Positions 47,242 through 55,624 of a stretch of 64,000 bases of DNA are shown piece by piece. Below the pieces are notes generated by a model, which saw nothing but the letters and a program-made list of their open reading frames with translations, searched no databases and was not told the origin of the DNA. The stretch is from Mucilaginibacter dorajii (GTDB lineage: Bacteria > Bacteroidota > Bacteroidia > Sphingobacteriales > Sphingobacteriaceae), in the NCBI RefSeq assembly GCF_024808255.1, contig NZ_JANTYS010000006.1, positions 1 to 64,000 on the forward strand, read 5' to 3'. Every line of letters begins with the position of its first letter. Positions within the stretch are counted from its first letter, which is position 1. The translations under genes were made by a program, and so were the position numbers.

Positions 47242-48072
47242 ATGAAAATTACACCTATACTGGCTATTGGCTTGTACATTATGATATGTAACAACGTGGC
47301 CGTAAAAGCAAGAACGCAAATGGATTCTATAACTAAGAAACAAAAAGTATTATCGTTTTATAAACTCATTGTTGGGCAACGCAAGGCAGAGTTAATTCCC
47401 GATTTTATATTGGATGATTATAAACAACATAACCCAATCGTTGCCCAGGGAAGGTCCGGAATTACCGGGATGATCAATTACCTTAAAACGTTGCCGCCTC
47501 CGCCGGCAGATGCCAAATCGCCAATAATCAGAGCTATACAGGAAGGTGATTTTGTAGTTACCCATCTTGATATTCAATTTATGGGTAAGCGCATGGCTGT
47601 AATAGACCTTTTTAAATTAAAAGACGGCATGTTGGCCGAACATTGGGACGCAATACAGGAAATGCCTGACCAGGCAGGGCAGGCTGTAACTTCGACTAAC
47701 GGAACAGTGGAGATTAATGAAACTGCATCGGAAGAAAATAGCAAGCGAGTTGTTAGGCAATTTTACGCTGCTGTGATTGATAGGAAACCAGCCACCGGAT
47801 TAATTAAAGCAGATTATGTTGAACATGACCCATCTGTAATTGCATCAGGGAAGAATCTTGATGGATATCTGCAACAGGGGGCTGATCGAAACATCAAAAT
47901 TCACCGCGTTATTGCCGAAGGAGATTTTGTGGTTGTTCAATCGCAATTTAACAGAGAGGGTAAAACTTATGTGTTGTACGAAATCTTCAGGGTTCAGGAT
48001 CAACAGATTGCCGAGCATTGGAGTGTGGAGCAGCCTGTGCCTGATGGGGTAGAGGCCGAAAATATGTTTTAA
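47242..48072 (+). CDS. Secreted protein with two SnoaL/NTF2-like domains
   Basis: A 276-residue protein with a signal peptide (about 1-23). Two homologous cone-shaped domains are visible. Residues about 28-145 have KVLSFYKLIVGQRKAELIPDFILDDYKQHNP and GDFVVTHLDIQFMGKRMAVIDLFKLKDGMLAEHWD. Residues about 160-275 have VRQFYAAVIDRKPATGLIKADYVEHDP and GDFVVVQSQFNREGKTYVLYEIFRVQDQQIAEHWS. This looks like an internal duplication of a SnoaL-like polyketide-cyclase fold. Function unknown. Confidence 0.82.
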   Translation: MKITPILAIGLYIMICNNVAVKARTQMDSITKKQKVLSFYKLIVGQRKAELIPDFILDDYKQHNPIVAQGRSGITGMINYLKTLPPPPADAKSPIIRAIQEGDFVVTHLDIQFMGKRMAVIDLFKLKDGMLAEHWDAIQEMPDQAGQAVTSTNGTVEINETASEENSKRVVRQFYAAVIDRKPATGLIKADYVEHDPSVIASGKNLDGYLQQGADRNIKIHRVIAEGDFVVVQSQFNREGKTYVLYEIFRVQDQQIAEHWSVEQPVPDGVEAENMF

Positions 48073-48097
48073 GGGTATCTTACTCTTGTTGACCTTT

Positions 48098-48130
48098 AGA
48101 CTTACGAAGTTTTGAAAACTTCGTAAGTCT
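48098..48130. terminator. Palindromic bidirectional terminator, also a dispersed repeat
   Basis: AGACTTACGAAGTTTT pairs perfectly with AAAACTTCGTAAGTCT around a single base and is followed by TTTTATT. It ends both convergent NTF2-like genes. The same palindrome, with minor change, recurs at 62674-62706. Confidence 0.7.
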
Positions 48131-48150
48131 TTTATTAGTCCGGATGCTTT

Positions 48151-48603
48151 TTACAATTTATATAACGATACAAATAACTCGGTCTGTAATTTCCATTCGC
48201 CGTTATTTTTACGCCACATAGCCGAATATTTACCACCTTTACTATAGGAGTTTTTAGCTACCCATGTGCCGGTTTCCCAAGCCATAACACCATTATCGCC
48301 GACGGTAATTTCAGCAGGGGTACGGATATAGGTTACCGTTTTGTTAATCTTGAAAAGATTTTTCCAGCCGGCTATAATGCTGTCTTTACCTACCGTGGTA
48401 ATTTCCCTACCAATGGTTTGTGTAAAATCGGGCAGCCAATATTGCGCCACGCCGTTAATATCATGCCTGGCTATTGCCGCGTTTGATGTGCTCCTTGCCT
48501 TTTTTATTGTAGCTACATCAGCAGCATATTGATTTTGTTGCAGGGCAAGCGATAGCGTTGTAAATGTAATAAGAGCGAGTTTGAGGAAGGGCGGCATGGG
48601 CAA
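48151..48603 (-). CDS. Secreted SnoaL/DUF4440-like NTF2-fold protein
   Basis: A 150-residue exported protein (signal about 1-21, MPPFLKLALITFTTLSLAL). It has one NTF2-like domain: DVATIKKARSTSNAAIARHDINGVAQYWLPDFT, then GKDSIIAGWKNLF and YSAMWRKNNGEWKLQTELFV at the end. Such proteins bind small hydrophobic ligands or act as lyases; no catalytic residue can be assigned. It is convergent with the two-domain SnoaL gene but not closely similar to it. Confidence 0.78.
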   Translation of the reverse strand: MPMPPFLKLALITFTTLSLALQQNQYAADVATIKKARSTSNAAIARHDINGVAQYWLPDFTQTIGREITTVGKDSIIAGWKNLFKINKTVTYIRTPAEITVGDNGVMAWETGTWVAKNSYSKGGKYSAMWRKNNGEWKLQTELFVSLYKL

Positions 48604-48719
48604 TTGATTTTACTGTACAAGTTAGTCATTATCAACCTTAAAGTACGCCCAACTAAAAATATTTGGAATTCGCCGGGATAGTAAAGTTGAAACCAGCCCG
48701 GGCTCGATTTATGTTAAAA

Positions 48720-48748
48720 CAAAAGAGGCACCTAAGGTGCCTCTTTTA
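48720..48748. terminator. Bidirectional terminator downstream of iscA
   Basis: AAAGAGGCACC pairs perfectly with GGTGCCTCTTT around TAA, with A and T runs on the two sides. It is 18 bases beyond the iscA-like stop on the minus strand. Confidence 0.7.
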
Positions 48749-48765
48749 ATATTTTATAGTAAAAT

Positions 48766-49092
48766 TTATACAGAGAAGCTTTCGCCGCAACCGCAGGTGC
48801 GGCTGGCATTAGGGTTGTGGAAATTGAATCCTTTGCCGTTTAGGCCGTCGCTAAAATCAAGCTCGGTACCGGCAAGGTACAGGAACGATTTCATATCTAA
48901 AGCCATGCGTACGCCCTGGTCTTCAAAAAACTGATCGCCTTTTTTTTCTTCGTTATCAAAATCAAGGTTGTATGATAAACCAGAGCAACCACCACCCTGT
49001 ACAGAAACCCGCAGAAAATAAGAGGCATCAAGCCCGCCATCCTGCATCAGGTGTTCTATTTTATTTTTTGCTTTATCAGTTACAGTTACCAT
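48766..49092 (-). CDS. iscA: HesB/IscA-family iron-sulfur assembly protein
   Basis: A 108-residue A-type carrier, starting at MVTVTDKAKNKIEHLM (ATG at 49092; the longer version is unlikely). The three conserved cysteines are present: GGGCSGLSYNL (about 38-48) and RTCGCGESF at the C-terminus. It passes iron-sulfur clusters from IscU to target apoproteins. It is last in the iscS-iscU-iscA series, separated from iscU by a 133-base repeat-rich gap. Confidence 0.92.
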   Translation of the reverse strand: MVTVTDKAKNKIEHLMQDGGLDASYFLRVSVQGGGCSGLSYNLDFDNEEKKGDQFFEDQGVRMALDMKSFLYLAGTELDFSDGLNGKGFNFHNPNASRTCGCGESFSV

Positions 49093-49100
49093 GGAAATAG

Positions 49101-49219
49101 AATCAAGAGTCAAGAATCAAGAGTTAAGACCTTATCTTAAAGTTGATTCCCTAATTATTTATTAAAAAAAACAAGAATCCAAAGCCAAAAAGTCTTAATT
49201 CTTGACTCTTGATTCTTGC
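49101..49219. repeat. Inverted word-repeat dyad (AATCAAGAGTCAAG)
   Basis: Arm 49101-49131 repeats CAAGA/GTCAAGAATCAAGAG words, and arm 49191-49219 carries the reverse complement with a few mismatches, separated by about 60 AT-rich bases. It fills the iscU-iscA spacer and could fold into a long stem. Confidence 0.75.
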
Positions 49220-49225
49220 ATCTTC

Positions 49226-49639
49226 TTAGTGGTGTACTTTTTCGCTTTCAATTGGCGCTAAGCCGTTTTTTACGCGGAAATCGTTGATAGCTGCTTTGAT
49301 AGCATCTTCTGCCAAAACAGAGCAGTGGATTTTTACCGGCGGAAGAGCCAGTTCTTCAACAATATCCATATTGTCAATCTTCATAGCATCATCAATGCTT
49401 TTGCCTTTTAACCACTCAGTAGCTAAAGATGAAGAAGCGATTGCCGAACCGCAACCGAAGGTTTTGAATTTTGCATCGGTGATAACATTGTCATCATTCA
49501 CCTCAATTTGCAGGCGCATTACGTCGCCGCACTCAGGTGCACCAACTAAACCGGTACCTACTTTGTGGCTGCTTTTATCCAAAGTGCCCACATTGCGGGG
49601 ATTAGTGTAGTGATCGATTACTTTATCTGAATATGCCAT
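49226..49639 (-). CDS. iscU: Iron-sulfur cluster scaffold protein IscU
   Basis: A 137-residue scaffold. Cluster ligands are in APECGDVM (about Cys37), FKTFGCGSAIASSS (about Cys63) and VKIHCSVLAEDA (about Cys106), and the chaperone-recognition segment LPPVK is intact. It receives sulfur from IscS. No hscA, hscB, fdx or iscR gene is in the window, so this is a reduced ISC set. Confidence 0.95.
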   Translation of the reverse strand: MAYSDKVIDHYTNPRNVGTLDKSSHKVGTGLVGAPECGDVMRLQIEVNDDNVITDAKFKTFGCGSAIASSSLATEWLKGKSIDDAMKIDNMDIVEELALPPVKIHCSVLAEDAIKAAINDFRVKNGLAPIESEKVHH

Positions 49640-49646
49640 TTTTTTA

Positions 49647-49680
49647 ATTATTGAATTAGTGAGTTATTGAATTAGTGATT
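49647..49680. repeat. Word repeat (TTATTGAATTAGTGA) between iscS and iscU
   Basis: TTATTGAATTAGTGA occurs twice at a 16-base period, in the spacer just upstream of iscU. It belongs to the same class of low-complexity spacers as the others listed. Confidence 0.6.
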
Positions 49681-49752
49681 AAATTCTACTCGTATAGTGT
49701 TTTATAAGTTAAAGCATCTGCACATTTGAAGTCTGCGCATTTGCATATCTAA

Positions 49753-50964
49753 TTAATGCTCTGCCCACTCAATGGAGTCAAGGTCGATGCCTTCTTTAAA
49801 CATTTCCCAAAGTGGTGAAAGTTCGCGCAGGTGGGTAACCGCTTTAAGGGTTACTTCAACAGCGTAATCAACTTCTTCTTCGGTAGTAAAGCGGCCTAAA
49901 CCAAAACGGATTGATGAATGTGCCAGATCATCTGATAAGCCTAAGCTTTTCAGTACATATGATGGTTCTAACGAAGCCGATGTACAGGCCGAGCCTGATG
50001 AAACAGCCAGGTCTTTCATTGCCATCATTAAGCCTTCGCCCTCAACATATTTGAAAGAGATATTGGCAACATGTGGTAAGCGGTGTTCAACATTTCCGTT
50101 TACATAACTTTCTTCCAATACGGTTAAGGCGCTTTCCAGTTTATCGCGTAAAGCAGATAAGCGTTTCGCTTCGCTTTCCATTTCTAAACCGCAAAGTTCA
50201 CAAGCTTTACCTAAACCTACAATGCCCGGTACGTTTAATGTGCCAGAACGCATACCGCGTTCGTGACCGCCACCGTCCATTTGCGCGGTAACTTTAACAC
50301 GTGGTCCTTTACGGCGTACGTATAAAGCGCCAACACCTTTAGGGCCGTATATTTTGTGTGCCGATAATGCCAAAAGGTCAATACCATCGGCGTTTACATC
50401 AACAGGTATTTTACCAACCGCCTGTACAGCATCGGTCATAAACAGCGCGCCGTATTTATGGGCAATGGCAGATATTTCTTTAATAGGCTGAATAACACCA
50501 ATCTCGTTGTTGCCGTACATTACAGATACGAGGATAGTCTCGGTGGTCATGGCTGCTTCTAAAACTGCAAGATCAACCAGCCCATCTTCTTTAACAGGTA
50601 GGTAAGTAACTTTTCCGCCTAATTTTTCAACGTGTTTGCAGGCATCAAGTACCGCTTTATGCTCGGTAACGGTAGTTATAATGTGGTTACCTTTTTCTTT
50701 ATACATTTCAAACACACCCTTAATGGCAAGGTTGTCTGATTCGGTAGCGCCAGAAGTAAAAATGATTTCTTTTTCGTTGGCACCAATCAGTTTGGCCACC
50801 TGCTCACGGGCATAATCAACACCTTCTTCTGCAACCCATCCAAAAGGGTGGTTACGGCTGGCCGCATTACCAAATTTCGAAGTAAAATAGGGTAACATGG
50901 CTTCCAAAACCCTTGGGTCCATAGGAGTTGTTGCGTTATTATCTAAATAAATTGGAACGTTCAT
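49753..50964 (-). CDS. iscS: Cysteine desulfurase IscS
   Basis: A 403-residue PLP enzyme that transfers sulfur from cysteine to IscU. The start [20 protein letters not shown] is standard; a TTG/ATG further upstream would add an unlikely extension. The PLP lysine is in [19 protein letters not shown] (about 205) and the catalytic cysteine loop is [21 protein letters not shown] (about 325-345). [13 protein letters not shown] matches the cofactor-stacking histidine region. It is the first gene of the isc series, with a TATCTTTG element upstream. Confidence 0.96.
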   Translation of the reverse strand: MNVPIYLDNNATTPMDPRVLEAMLPYFTSKFGNAASRNHPFGWVAEEGVDYAREQVAKLIGANEKEIIFTSGATESDNLAIKGVFEMYKEKGNHIITTVTEHKAVLDACKHVEKLGGKVTYLPVKEDGLVDLAVLEAAMTTETILVSVMYGNNEIGVIQPIKEISAIAHKYGALFMTDAVQAVGKIPVDVNADGIDLLALSAHKIYGPKGVGALYVRRKGPRVKVTAQMDGGGHERGMRSGTLNVPGIVGLGKACELCGLEMESEAKRLSALRDKLESALTVLEESYVNGNVEHRLPHVANISFKYVEGEGLMMAMKDLAVSSGSACTSASLEPSYVLKSLGLSDDLAHSSIRFGLGRFTTEEEVDYAVEVTLKAVTHLRELSPLWEMFKEGIDLDSIEWAEH

Positions 50965-50987
50965 AGTTGCTAAGTATATTAACAGAA

Positions 50988-50995
50988 CAAAGATA
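50988..50995 (-). promoter_or_regulatory. -7 element of iscS
   Basis: TATCTTTG on the minus strand, 23 bases before the iscS ATG, matches TAnnTTTG. The nearest TTTG upstream is 24 bases away, slightly too far for a consensus -33. Confidence 0.42.
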
Positions 50996-51071
50996 CACAA
51001 GTTTTTATTTAAAATCATTCAAAACAAAGCGTAAATTATCAAAGCTGACCATTAATTTACAATATTTGGAC

Positions 51072-51470
51072 ATGAACAAAGTGGAACATATTGGCATAGC
51101 GGTTAACAGTGTTAGCCTTGCAGGTAACATCTACGAAAAGCTGTTGAATACTACGGTTTATAAAACTGAGAGGGTGGAAAGCGAAGGTGTGCTAACCGCT
51201 TTTTTGCAAACCGGCCCCAATAAGATAGAACTATTACAGGCTTTAAATGACGATAGCCCGATAGCTAAATTCATAGCGAAAAAAGGAGAGGGGATACACC
51301 ATATTGCTTTTGAGGTAGATGATATTGTTGCCGAAATGCAGCGGTTAAAAGGTGAAGGGTTTGTACTGTTAAATGATGCGCCAAAACAAGGTGCTGATAA
51401 TAAACTGGTTTGTTTTGTGCATCCTAAAAGCGCTAACGGAGTATTGATTGAATTGTGCCAGGGGATTTAA
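51072..51470 (+). CDS. mce: Methylmalonyl-CoA epimerase
   Basis: A 132-residue VOC-fold metalloenzyme starting at MNKVEHIGIAVNSVSLAGNIYEKLL. A longer frame to 50967 would read through iscS antisense. Metal ligands are visible in VEHIGIAV (His), KIELLQ (Glu/Gln) and GIHHIAFEVDDI and GVLIELCQ. It interconverts the R and S forms of methylmalonyl-CoA in propionate metabolism. It is divergent from iscS across about 107 bases. Confidence 0.93.
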   Translation: MNKVEHIGIAVNSVSLAGNIYEKLLNTTVYKTERVESEGVLTAFLQTGPNKIELLQALNDDSPIAKFIAKKGEGIHHIAFEVDDIVAEMQRLKGEGFVLLNDAPKQGADNKLVCFVHPKSANGVLIELCQGI

Positions 51471-51597
51471 GTTGGCAATTTTGAGTTGGCAGTTTGCAGT
51501 TTTTGGATGTTTTGAAATTATACAATATGTTCTTTATCAGTGTTTAAAGAGTTAGTTGTTGCTGCCGACTGAAAACTGTTAACTGAAAACTGAAATT
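51471..51597. repeat. Inverted word-repeat dyad (AGTTGGCAGTTTGCAGTTTT / ACTGAAAACTG)
   Basis: Left arm 51471-51506 repeats AGTTGGCA/GTTTGCAGTTTTT words. Right arm 51562-51597 repeats CGACTGAAAACTGTTAACTGAAAACTGAAA, largely complementary to the left. It fills the gap between mce and rpmE. Confidence 0.65.
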
Positions 51598-51622
51598 ATT
51601 TTTAATTTGTTACTTTTTTAAT

Positions 51623-51630
51623 TACATTTG
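51623..51630 (+). promoter_or_regulatory. -7 element of rpmE
   Basis: TACATTTG matches TAnnTTTG, 39 bases before the rpmE start. A TTTG occurs only 13 bases upstream, too close for the consensus spacing. Confidence 0.35.
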
Positions 51631-51669
51631 CGCCTCTTTTAGAAAGTACAGAAGATAAGTTTATATATA

Positions 51670-51918
51670 ATGAAAAAAGATCTGCATCCATCAAACTATA
51701 GATTAGTTGTGTTCAAAGACATGTCAAACGAATATGCCTTCATGACTAAATCTTGCATCGATACCCGCGAAACCATTAAATGGGAAGACGGTAACGAGTA
51801 CCCATTGATCAAATTAGAAATTTCGCATACATCACACCCTTTCTATACCGGTAAAATGAAACTGGTTGATACTGCTGGTCGTATCGATAAATTCCGTACA
51901 CGTTACAACAAGAAATAA
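51670..51918 (+). CDS. rpmE: 50S ribosomal protein L31, type B
   Basis: An 82-residue ribosomal protein. [19 protein letters not shown] and the end [20 protein letters not shown] identify type B L31, which lacks the zinc-binding CXXC of type A. Only one cysteine is present, so it is zinc-independent. A terminator follows closely. Confidence 0.95.
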   Translation: MKKDLHPSNYRLVVFKDMSNEYAFMTKSCIDTRETIKWEDGNEYPLIKLEISHTSHPFYTGKMKLVDTAGRIDKFRTRYNKK

Positions 51919-51942
51919 TTGCTTGTTTAATTAAATATTTGC

Positions 51943-51973
51943 AAGTCTCCCGACGTATCGGGGGACTTTTTTT
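51943..51973 (+). terminator. Intrinsic terminator of rpmE
   Basis: AAGTCTCCCGA pairs with TCGGGGGACTT around CGTA and is followed by a run of seven T. The T tract directly supplies the -7 element of the next gene. Confidence 0.75.
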
Positions 51974-51980
51974 ATTTTTG
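51973..51980 (+). promoter_or_regulatory. -7 element of the GlmU-like gene, 4 bases from ATG
   Basis: TATTTTTG-CGCC-ATG. The predicted transcription start coincides with the start codon. The element overlaps the T run of the rpmE terminator. Confidence 0.4.
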
Positions 51981-51984
51981 CGCC

Positions 51985-53169
51985 ATGGCTATTATTCTTT
52001 TTGACGATACTGCTCATCAAACTTTACTACCGCTTACTTACACCCGGCCCGTTGCCGATTTGCGCATTGGCATCCTTACCATTGCCGAAAAATGGGCTAA
52101 GTATTTAAATACCAGTACTTCGTTTTTTACGCTCGATTATTTACGGACTAAGTTTCCTGCAAATATTGAAGCCGATAACCTGTTTATCAACGGCGCTGTT
52201 TGCCCCGATGAGAATTTACTGGAAGCCATTGATAAGTTGCAAACCGGCGAGGCCTTAAAGTATAATGACCAATTACTGGCAGTAAAACTAACCGGTACCG
52301 ATGCCGCCAGTTTTGATATATCTGCCCAATTTGACAGGGTCATCACTTATACCAACCTTTTTGTATCGATAAAATATCCCGAAGATATTTTCAGGAAAAA
52401 CGATATCGAATTAAGAAAGGATTATGCGTTGCTTATCAAGGGACGAACCAGTTCGACTATAAGTTCAACCAACGTCATCATCGGCAATGATTTTTTTGCC
52501 GAAGAAGGTGCTATAGCCGAGTGTTCAACTTTTAATACCACCAATGGCCCCATTTACTTATCAGCTAATACCGAAGTATGGGAAGGTACTCACATTCGCG
52601 GTGCTTTTGCCATTTGCGAGCACTCGCAGGTTAAAATGGGGGCTAAAATTTATGGTGCTACTACAGTTGGCCCATATTCAAGGGTTGGTGGCGAGCTGAA
52701 CAATGCCGTAATATGGGGATATTCATCTAAAGGGCACGAAGGTTACCTGGGTAATTCTGTTTTAGGCGAATGGTGTAATATCGGTGCTGATTCCAATAAC
52801 TCCAACCTTAAAAATAATTATGATGAGGTGCGTTTATGGGATTACACTACCCAGCGTTTTCGCAAAACCGGCTTGCAATTTTGCGGGTTAATCATGGCCG
52901 ATCATTCTAAATGTGCCATCAATACCATGTTTAATACCGGTACTGTAGTAGGGGTTAGTGCCAATGTTTTTGGTGCAGGCTTCCCACGCAATTTTGTGGC
53001 CGATTTTTCATGGGGAGGGGCGCAGGGTTTTGAAACTTACGCTCTCAAAAAGATGTTTGATACAGCCCAAAAGGTATTTGACCGCCGCGATCACCGTGAA
53101 TTTAATGAGACCGAAAAAGATATATTGAAGACCGTATTTGAATTAACCGAGGAGTACAGGAGATTTTAG
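51985..53169 (+). CDS. GlmU-like protein of Bacteroidota (putative sugar-1-phosphate acyl/nucleotidyltransferase)
   Basis: A 394-residue cytoplasmic protein of the alternative GlmU-like family of Bacteroidota. The N-terminal domain (about 1-170, ILFDDTAHQTLLPLTYTRPVADLRIGILTIAEKW) resembles a nucleotidyltransferase but lacks the usual GxGTRM-PK motif. The C-terminal half (about 175-340) is a left-handed beta-helix of hexapeptide repeats (VKMGAKIYGATTVGPYSRVGGELNNAVIWGYSSKGHEGYLGNSVLG), as in GlcN-1-P acetyltransferases. A role in UDP-GlcNAc synthesis is likely by family but not proven. tpiA follows after a repeat-rich gap. Confidence 0.82.
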   Translation: MAIILFDDTAHQTLLPLTYTRPVADLRIGILTIAEKWAKYLNTSTSFFTLDYLRTKFPANIEADNLFINGAVCPDENLLEAIDKLQTGEALKYNDQLLAVKLTGTDAASFDISAQFDRVITYTNLFVSIKYPEDIFRKNDIELRKDYALLIKGRTSSTISSTNVIIGNDFFAEEGAIAECSTFNTTNGPIYLSANTEVWEGTHIRGAFAICEHSQVKMGAKIYGATTVGPYSRVGGELNNAVIWGYSSKGHEGYLGNSVLGEWCNIGADSNNSNLKNNYDEVRLWDYTTQRFRKTGLQFCGLIMADHSKCAINTMFNTGTVVGVSANVFGAGFPRNFVADFSWGGAQGFETYALKKMFDTAQKVFDRRDHREFNETEKDILKTVFELTEEYRRF

Positions 53170-53173
53170 TTTT

Positions 53174-53327
53174 TGGTTTATTGAGTTGATTAGGTTAATT
53201 GAGTTGAATGCTTATATAATTAACGAATCTTAACTTAATCCAACCTAATCAACTAACTCTAACTTAATTAACCAAATCTAACCCAATCAACCCAATCCAA
53301 CTAAATCAACATAATCTAACACAACAT
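53174..53327. repeat. Word-repeat dyad (TTGAGTTGATTAGG / AACCTAATCAAC)
   Basis: Left arm 53174-53210 repeats TTGAGTTGATTAGGTTAATTGAGTTGA. Right arm 53231-53327 is a long run of complementary words (CCAACCTAATCAACTAA, CCAATCAACCCAATCCAAC) up to 3 bases from the tpiA start. tpiA must be transcribed from within or before it. Confidence 0.75.
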
Positions 53328-53330
53328 ACA

Positions 53331-54095
53331 ATGAGAAAAAAAATTATCGCCGGCAACTGGAAAATGAACCTTGATTATAATGAAGGTTTAGGCGTATTTA
53401 CCGAAATTATCAACATGGTAAAAGACGAAGTCACCGGTACCCAGGAAGCAGTTATTTGCAGTCCTTTTATCCATATCAACAGCCTGGTGCAACTGGCAAA
53501 GGGTTACAATAAGGTATCTGTTGGTGCGCAAAACGCTCACCAGGCAGAGAGTGGTGCTTATACCGGTGAAATCTCAGCAAAAATGATCAAATCTATCGGC
53601 GCTGCTTACGTGATCCTTGGTCACTCAGAGCGTCGTCAGTATTTTGGCGAAACCAATGAGTTGTTGGCTAAAAAAACTGATACCGTATTGAAGCACGATC
53701 TTCGCCCAATTTTTTGTATTGGCGAAACTTTACAGGAACGCGAAGCTAATGAGCACTTTGATGTGATCAAATCACAACTGGTAGAAGGTGTATTTCATTT
53801 AGAAGCTGCTGAGTTCTCTAAACTCGTTTTAGCTTACGAGCCGGTTTGGGCCATTGGTACTGGTGTAACTGCAACATCTGCACAGGCACAGGAAATTCAC
53901 GAGTTTATCCGCAAAGAAATTGCAGCTAAATACAGCCAGGAAGTAGCTGATGCTACTACTATTTTATACGGCGGTAGCTGCAACCCTAAAAATGCCGCCG
54001 AATTATTTGCCCAGCCAGATATCGACGGTGGTTTAATTGGTGGCGCATCCTTGAAATCACGTGATTTTGTGGATATTGTGAAAGCGTATAATTAA
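53331..54095 (+). CDS. tpiA: Triosephosphate isomerase
   Basis: A 254-residue TIM-barrel enzyme interconverting DHAP and glyceraldehyde 3-phosphate. Catalytic residues: KIIAGNWKMN (Lys about 10-12), AYVILGHSERRQYFGE (His about 97) and VLAYEPVWAIGTGVTA (Glu about 168, followed by loop 6). The phosphate-binding ends YGGSCNP and GGLIGGASL are intact. Length is normal. Confidence 0.97.
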   Translation: MRKKIIAGNWKMNLDYNEGLGVFTEIINMVKDEVTGTQEAVICSPFIHINSLVQLAKGYNKVSVGAQNAHQAESGAYTGEISAKMIKSIGAAYVILGHSERRQYFGETNELLAKKTDTVLKHDLRPIFCIGETLQEREANEHFDVIKSQLVEGVFHLEAAEFSKLVLAYEPVWAIGTGVTATSAQAQEIHEFIRKEIAAKYSQEVADATTILYGGSCNPKNAAELFAQPDIDGGLIGGASLKSRDFVDIVKAYN

Positions 54096-54239
54096 GATAT
54101 GGGATATTAGATTTGAGATATGAGACGAACCGCATCTGCTCAATCGTTATAGTTTCAAACAGAATATCATAAATGATGTTAAGATATGAGTATTTGGGAT
54201 TGAAAAAATCTCAAATCTCATATCCCACATCTCAAATCT
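54096..54239. repeat. Word-repeat dyad (GATATGAGATTTGAGA)
   Basis: Left arm 54096-54125 (GATATGGGATATTAGATTTG and on) and right arm 54209-54239 (TCTCAAATCTCATATCCCAC and on) are imperfect reverse complements. It fills the spacer after tpiA. The same words occur at 38532-38561. Confidence 0.75.
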
Positions 54240-54246
54240 AAAAAGA

Positions 54247-54729
54247 ATGAAGACCTTCCTTCCGGTGATCATTGCATTTATGGGTTTTGCTCTCTTTGTG
54301 ATAGTGAGCGATTTTACCCGTGCCATGCAAATAGGTGATATGGGGGAGGGGAATATTCATGCCTTTATGGCCTGTTTTTATTATTGCTGGCCACTGTATT
54401 TTGTTGTAGCTATACTGACACAGTGGATTATTATCAAACCTGTTTGGAATGCCATTGTATTACACTCGGCATTGGGTGCGTTAACAACTTTTATTATTGT
54501 AGCTGTTGTATGCGCGCTGGCAGCCGGTGGTGTAGCTTACTTTATCTGGGATGAAAATGCTGGTTATGATAACCTAACCTGGCTTGCTACCATTATGCTG
54601 TTCATTCAGTTGGCCTACTGGGGAGTTAACTTTTTCATTATGTTTTTGGTGACCGGTAAAACGGTAACGTTGAAGCATGCTATGAAAAAGAAGAGCCCCA
54701 CCCAACCCTCCCCGGAAGGGAGGACTTAA
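54247..54729 (+). CDS. Hypothetical four-helix membrane protein with repeat-derived tail
   Basis: A 160-residue membrane protein with helices at about 4-24, 38-62, 72-98 and 113-138. The last 11 residues (SPTQPSPEGRT) are encoded by a dispersed intergenic repeat (54694-54775), so the original stop has been lost or displaced and the tail is a recent addition. Family unknown. It precedes prmA by 53 bases. Confidence 0.65.
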   Translation: MKTFLPVIIAFMGFALFVIVSDFTRAMQIGDMGEGNIHAFMACFYYCWPLYFVVAILTQWIIIKPVWNAIVLHSALGALTTFIIVAVVCALAAGGVAYFIWDENAGYDNLTWLATIMLFIQLAYWGVNFFIMFLVTGKTVTLKHAMKKKSPTQPSPEGRT

Positions 54730-54775
54730 AATATTAATAAAAGTCTCCCCTTCCGGGGGAGATTTAGAGGGGGCT
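54694..54775. repeat. Dispersed repeat copy A (left of prmA)
   Basis: About 82 bases, from AGCCCCACCC to AGGGGGCT, made of two GC-rich hairpins (CCTCCCCGGAAGGGAGG and CTCCCCTTCCGGGGGAG) around an AT-rich centre. Copy B at 55625-55711 is its reverse complement with few differences. The first part encodes the C-terminus of the preceding protein. Confidence 0.85.
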
Positions 54776-54782
54776 ATTTACT

Positions 54783-55619
54783 ATGAACTATTACGAACTA
54801 TTATTTACTACCATAACAACCGAAGATTATCAGCAAGATCTGCTGATCAATGCTTTGGGCGAGATTGGTTTTGATACTTTTGAAGAACTTGAACTTGGTT
54901 TTAAAGCTTATATCCCTGTTGACGATTTTGACGAAGCTAAACTGATCGAGCAGCTTTTACCTTATCGCGACCTGTTTACGTTTAGTTACGAGGTAACACT
55001 TATCCCTCAAAAAAACTGGAACGAAGTGTGGGAAAGTAATTTTGAGCCGATAGAAATCGGTAATGAAATTTACGTTAGGGCAACCTTTCATCCGGCTAAA
55101 CCGGAGTTCCCTTACGAAATTGTGATCGACCCTAAAATGGCTTTTGGCACCGGTCATCATCAAACTACATCCATGATGCTGGCCATGATGTTGGAGAACG
55201 ACTATAAAGCTAAAAACGTACTCGATATGGGCTGTGGTACAGGTATCCTGGCCATTATGGCCTCAAAACTGGGGGCAGCACAGGTGACAGCTATTGATTA
55301 CGATCCTGTTTGTTACGAGAGCACTATCGAAAACTCTGCATTAAATCAAATCGATAACATTATCCCTCTTTGCGGCTCAAAAGAGGTTATTCCTGATGAG
55401 CAATGTGATACTATATTGGCCAACATTAACCGCAATATCCTAATTGACCAAATGGAGCGCTACGCCGAAGTGCTGAAAACTGACGGCGAGATCTATTTTA
55501 GCGGTTTTTATGAAACACCCGATTTAGACATCATCACCGATGAAGCCCGTAAGTATGGCTTAAAGTACATCGCCCACAAAAAAGATAAAGAATGGGTGGC
55601 GGCTAAGTTTGTGAAGTAG
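54783..55619 (+). CDS. prmA: Ribosomal protein L11 methyltransferase
   Basis: A 278-residue SAM-dependent methyltransferase that trimethylates L11. The N-terminal substrate-binding domain (about 1-85) is followed by MAFGTGHHQTTSMMLAMM (about 119-136), the SAM motif VLDMGCGTGILAIMASKLGA (about 146-165) and TILANINRNILIDQM (about 211-225), where the NPP-type motif is replaced by NIN as is normal for PrmA. It is bracketed by two inverted copies of an 85-base repeat, starting 7 bases after one and ending 5 bases before the other. Confidence 0.94.
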   Translation: MNYYELLFTTITTEDYQQDLLINALGEIGFDTFEELELGFKAYIPVDDFDEAKLIEQLLPYRDLFTFSYEVTLIPQKNWNEVWESNFEPIEIGNEIYVRATFHPAKPEFPYEIVIDPKMAFGTGHHQTTSMMLAMMLENDYKAKNVLDMGCGTGILAIMASKLGAAQVTAIDYDPVCYESTIENSALNQIDNIIPLCGSKEVIPDEQCDTILANINRNILIDQMERYAEVLKTDGEIYFSGFYETPDLDIITDEARKYGLKYIAHKKDKEWVAAKFVK

Positions 55620-55624
55620 AAGCC

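Noticed and set aside
50967-51071. 35-codon N-terminal extension of methylmalonyl-CoA epimerase
   Set aside because: Overlaps iscS start antisense; the VOC domain begins at MNKVEHIGIA as in the family.
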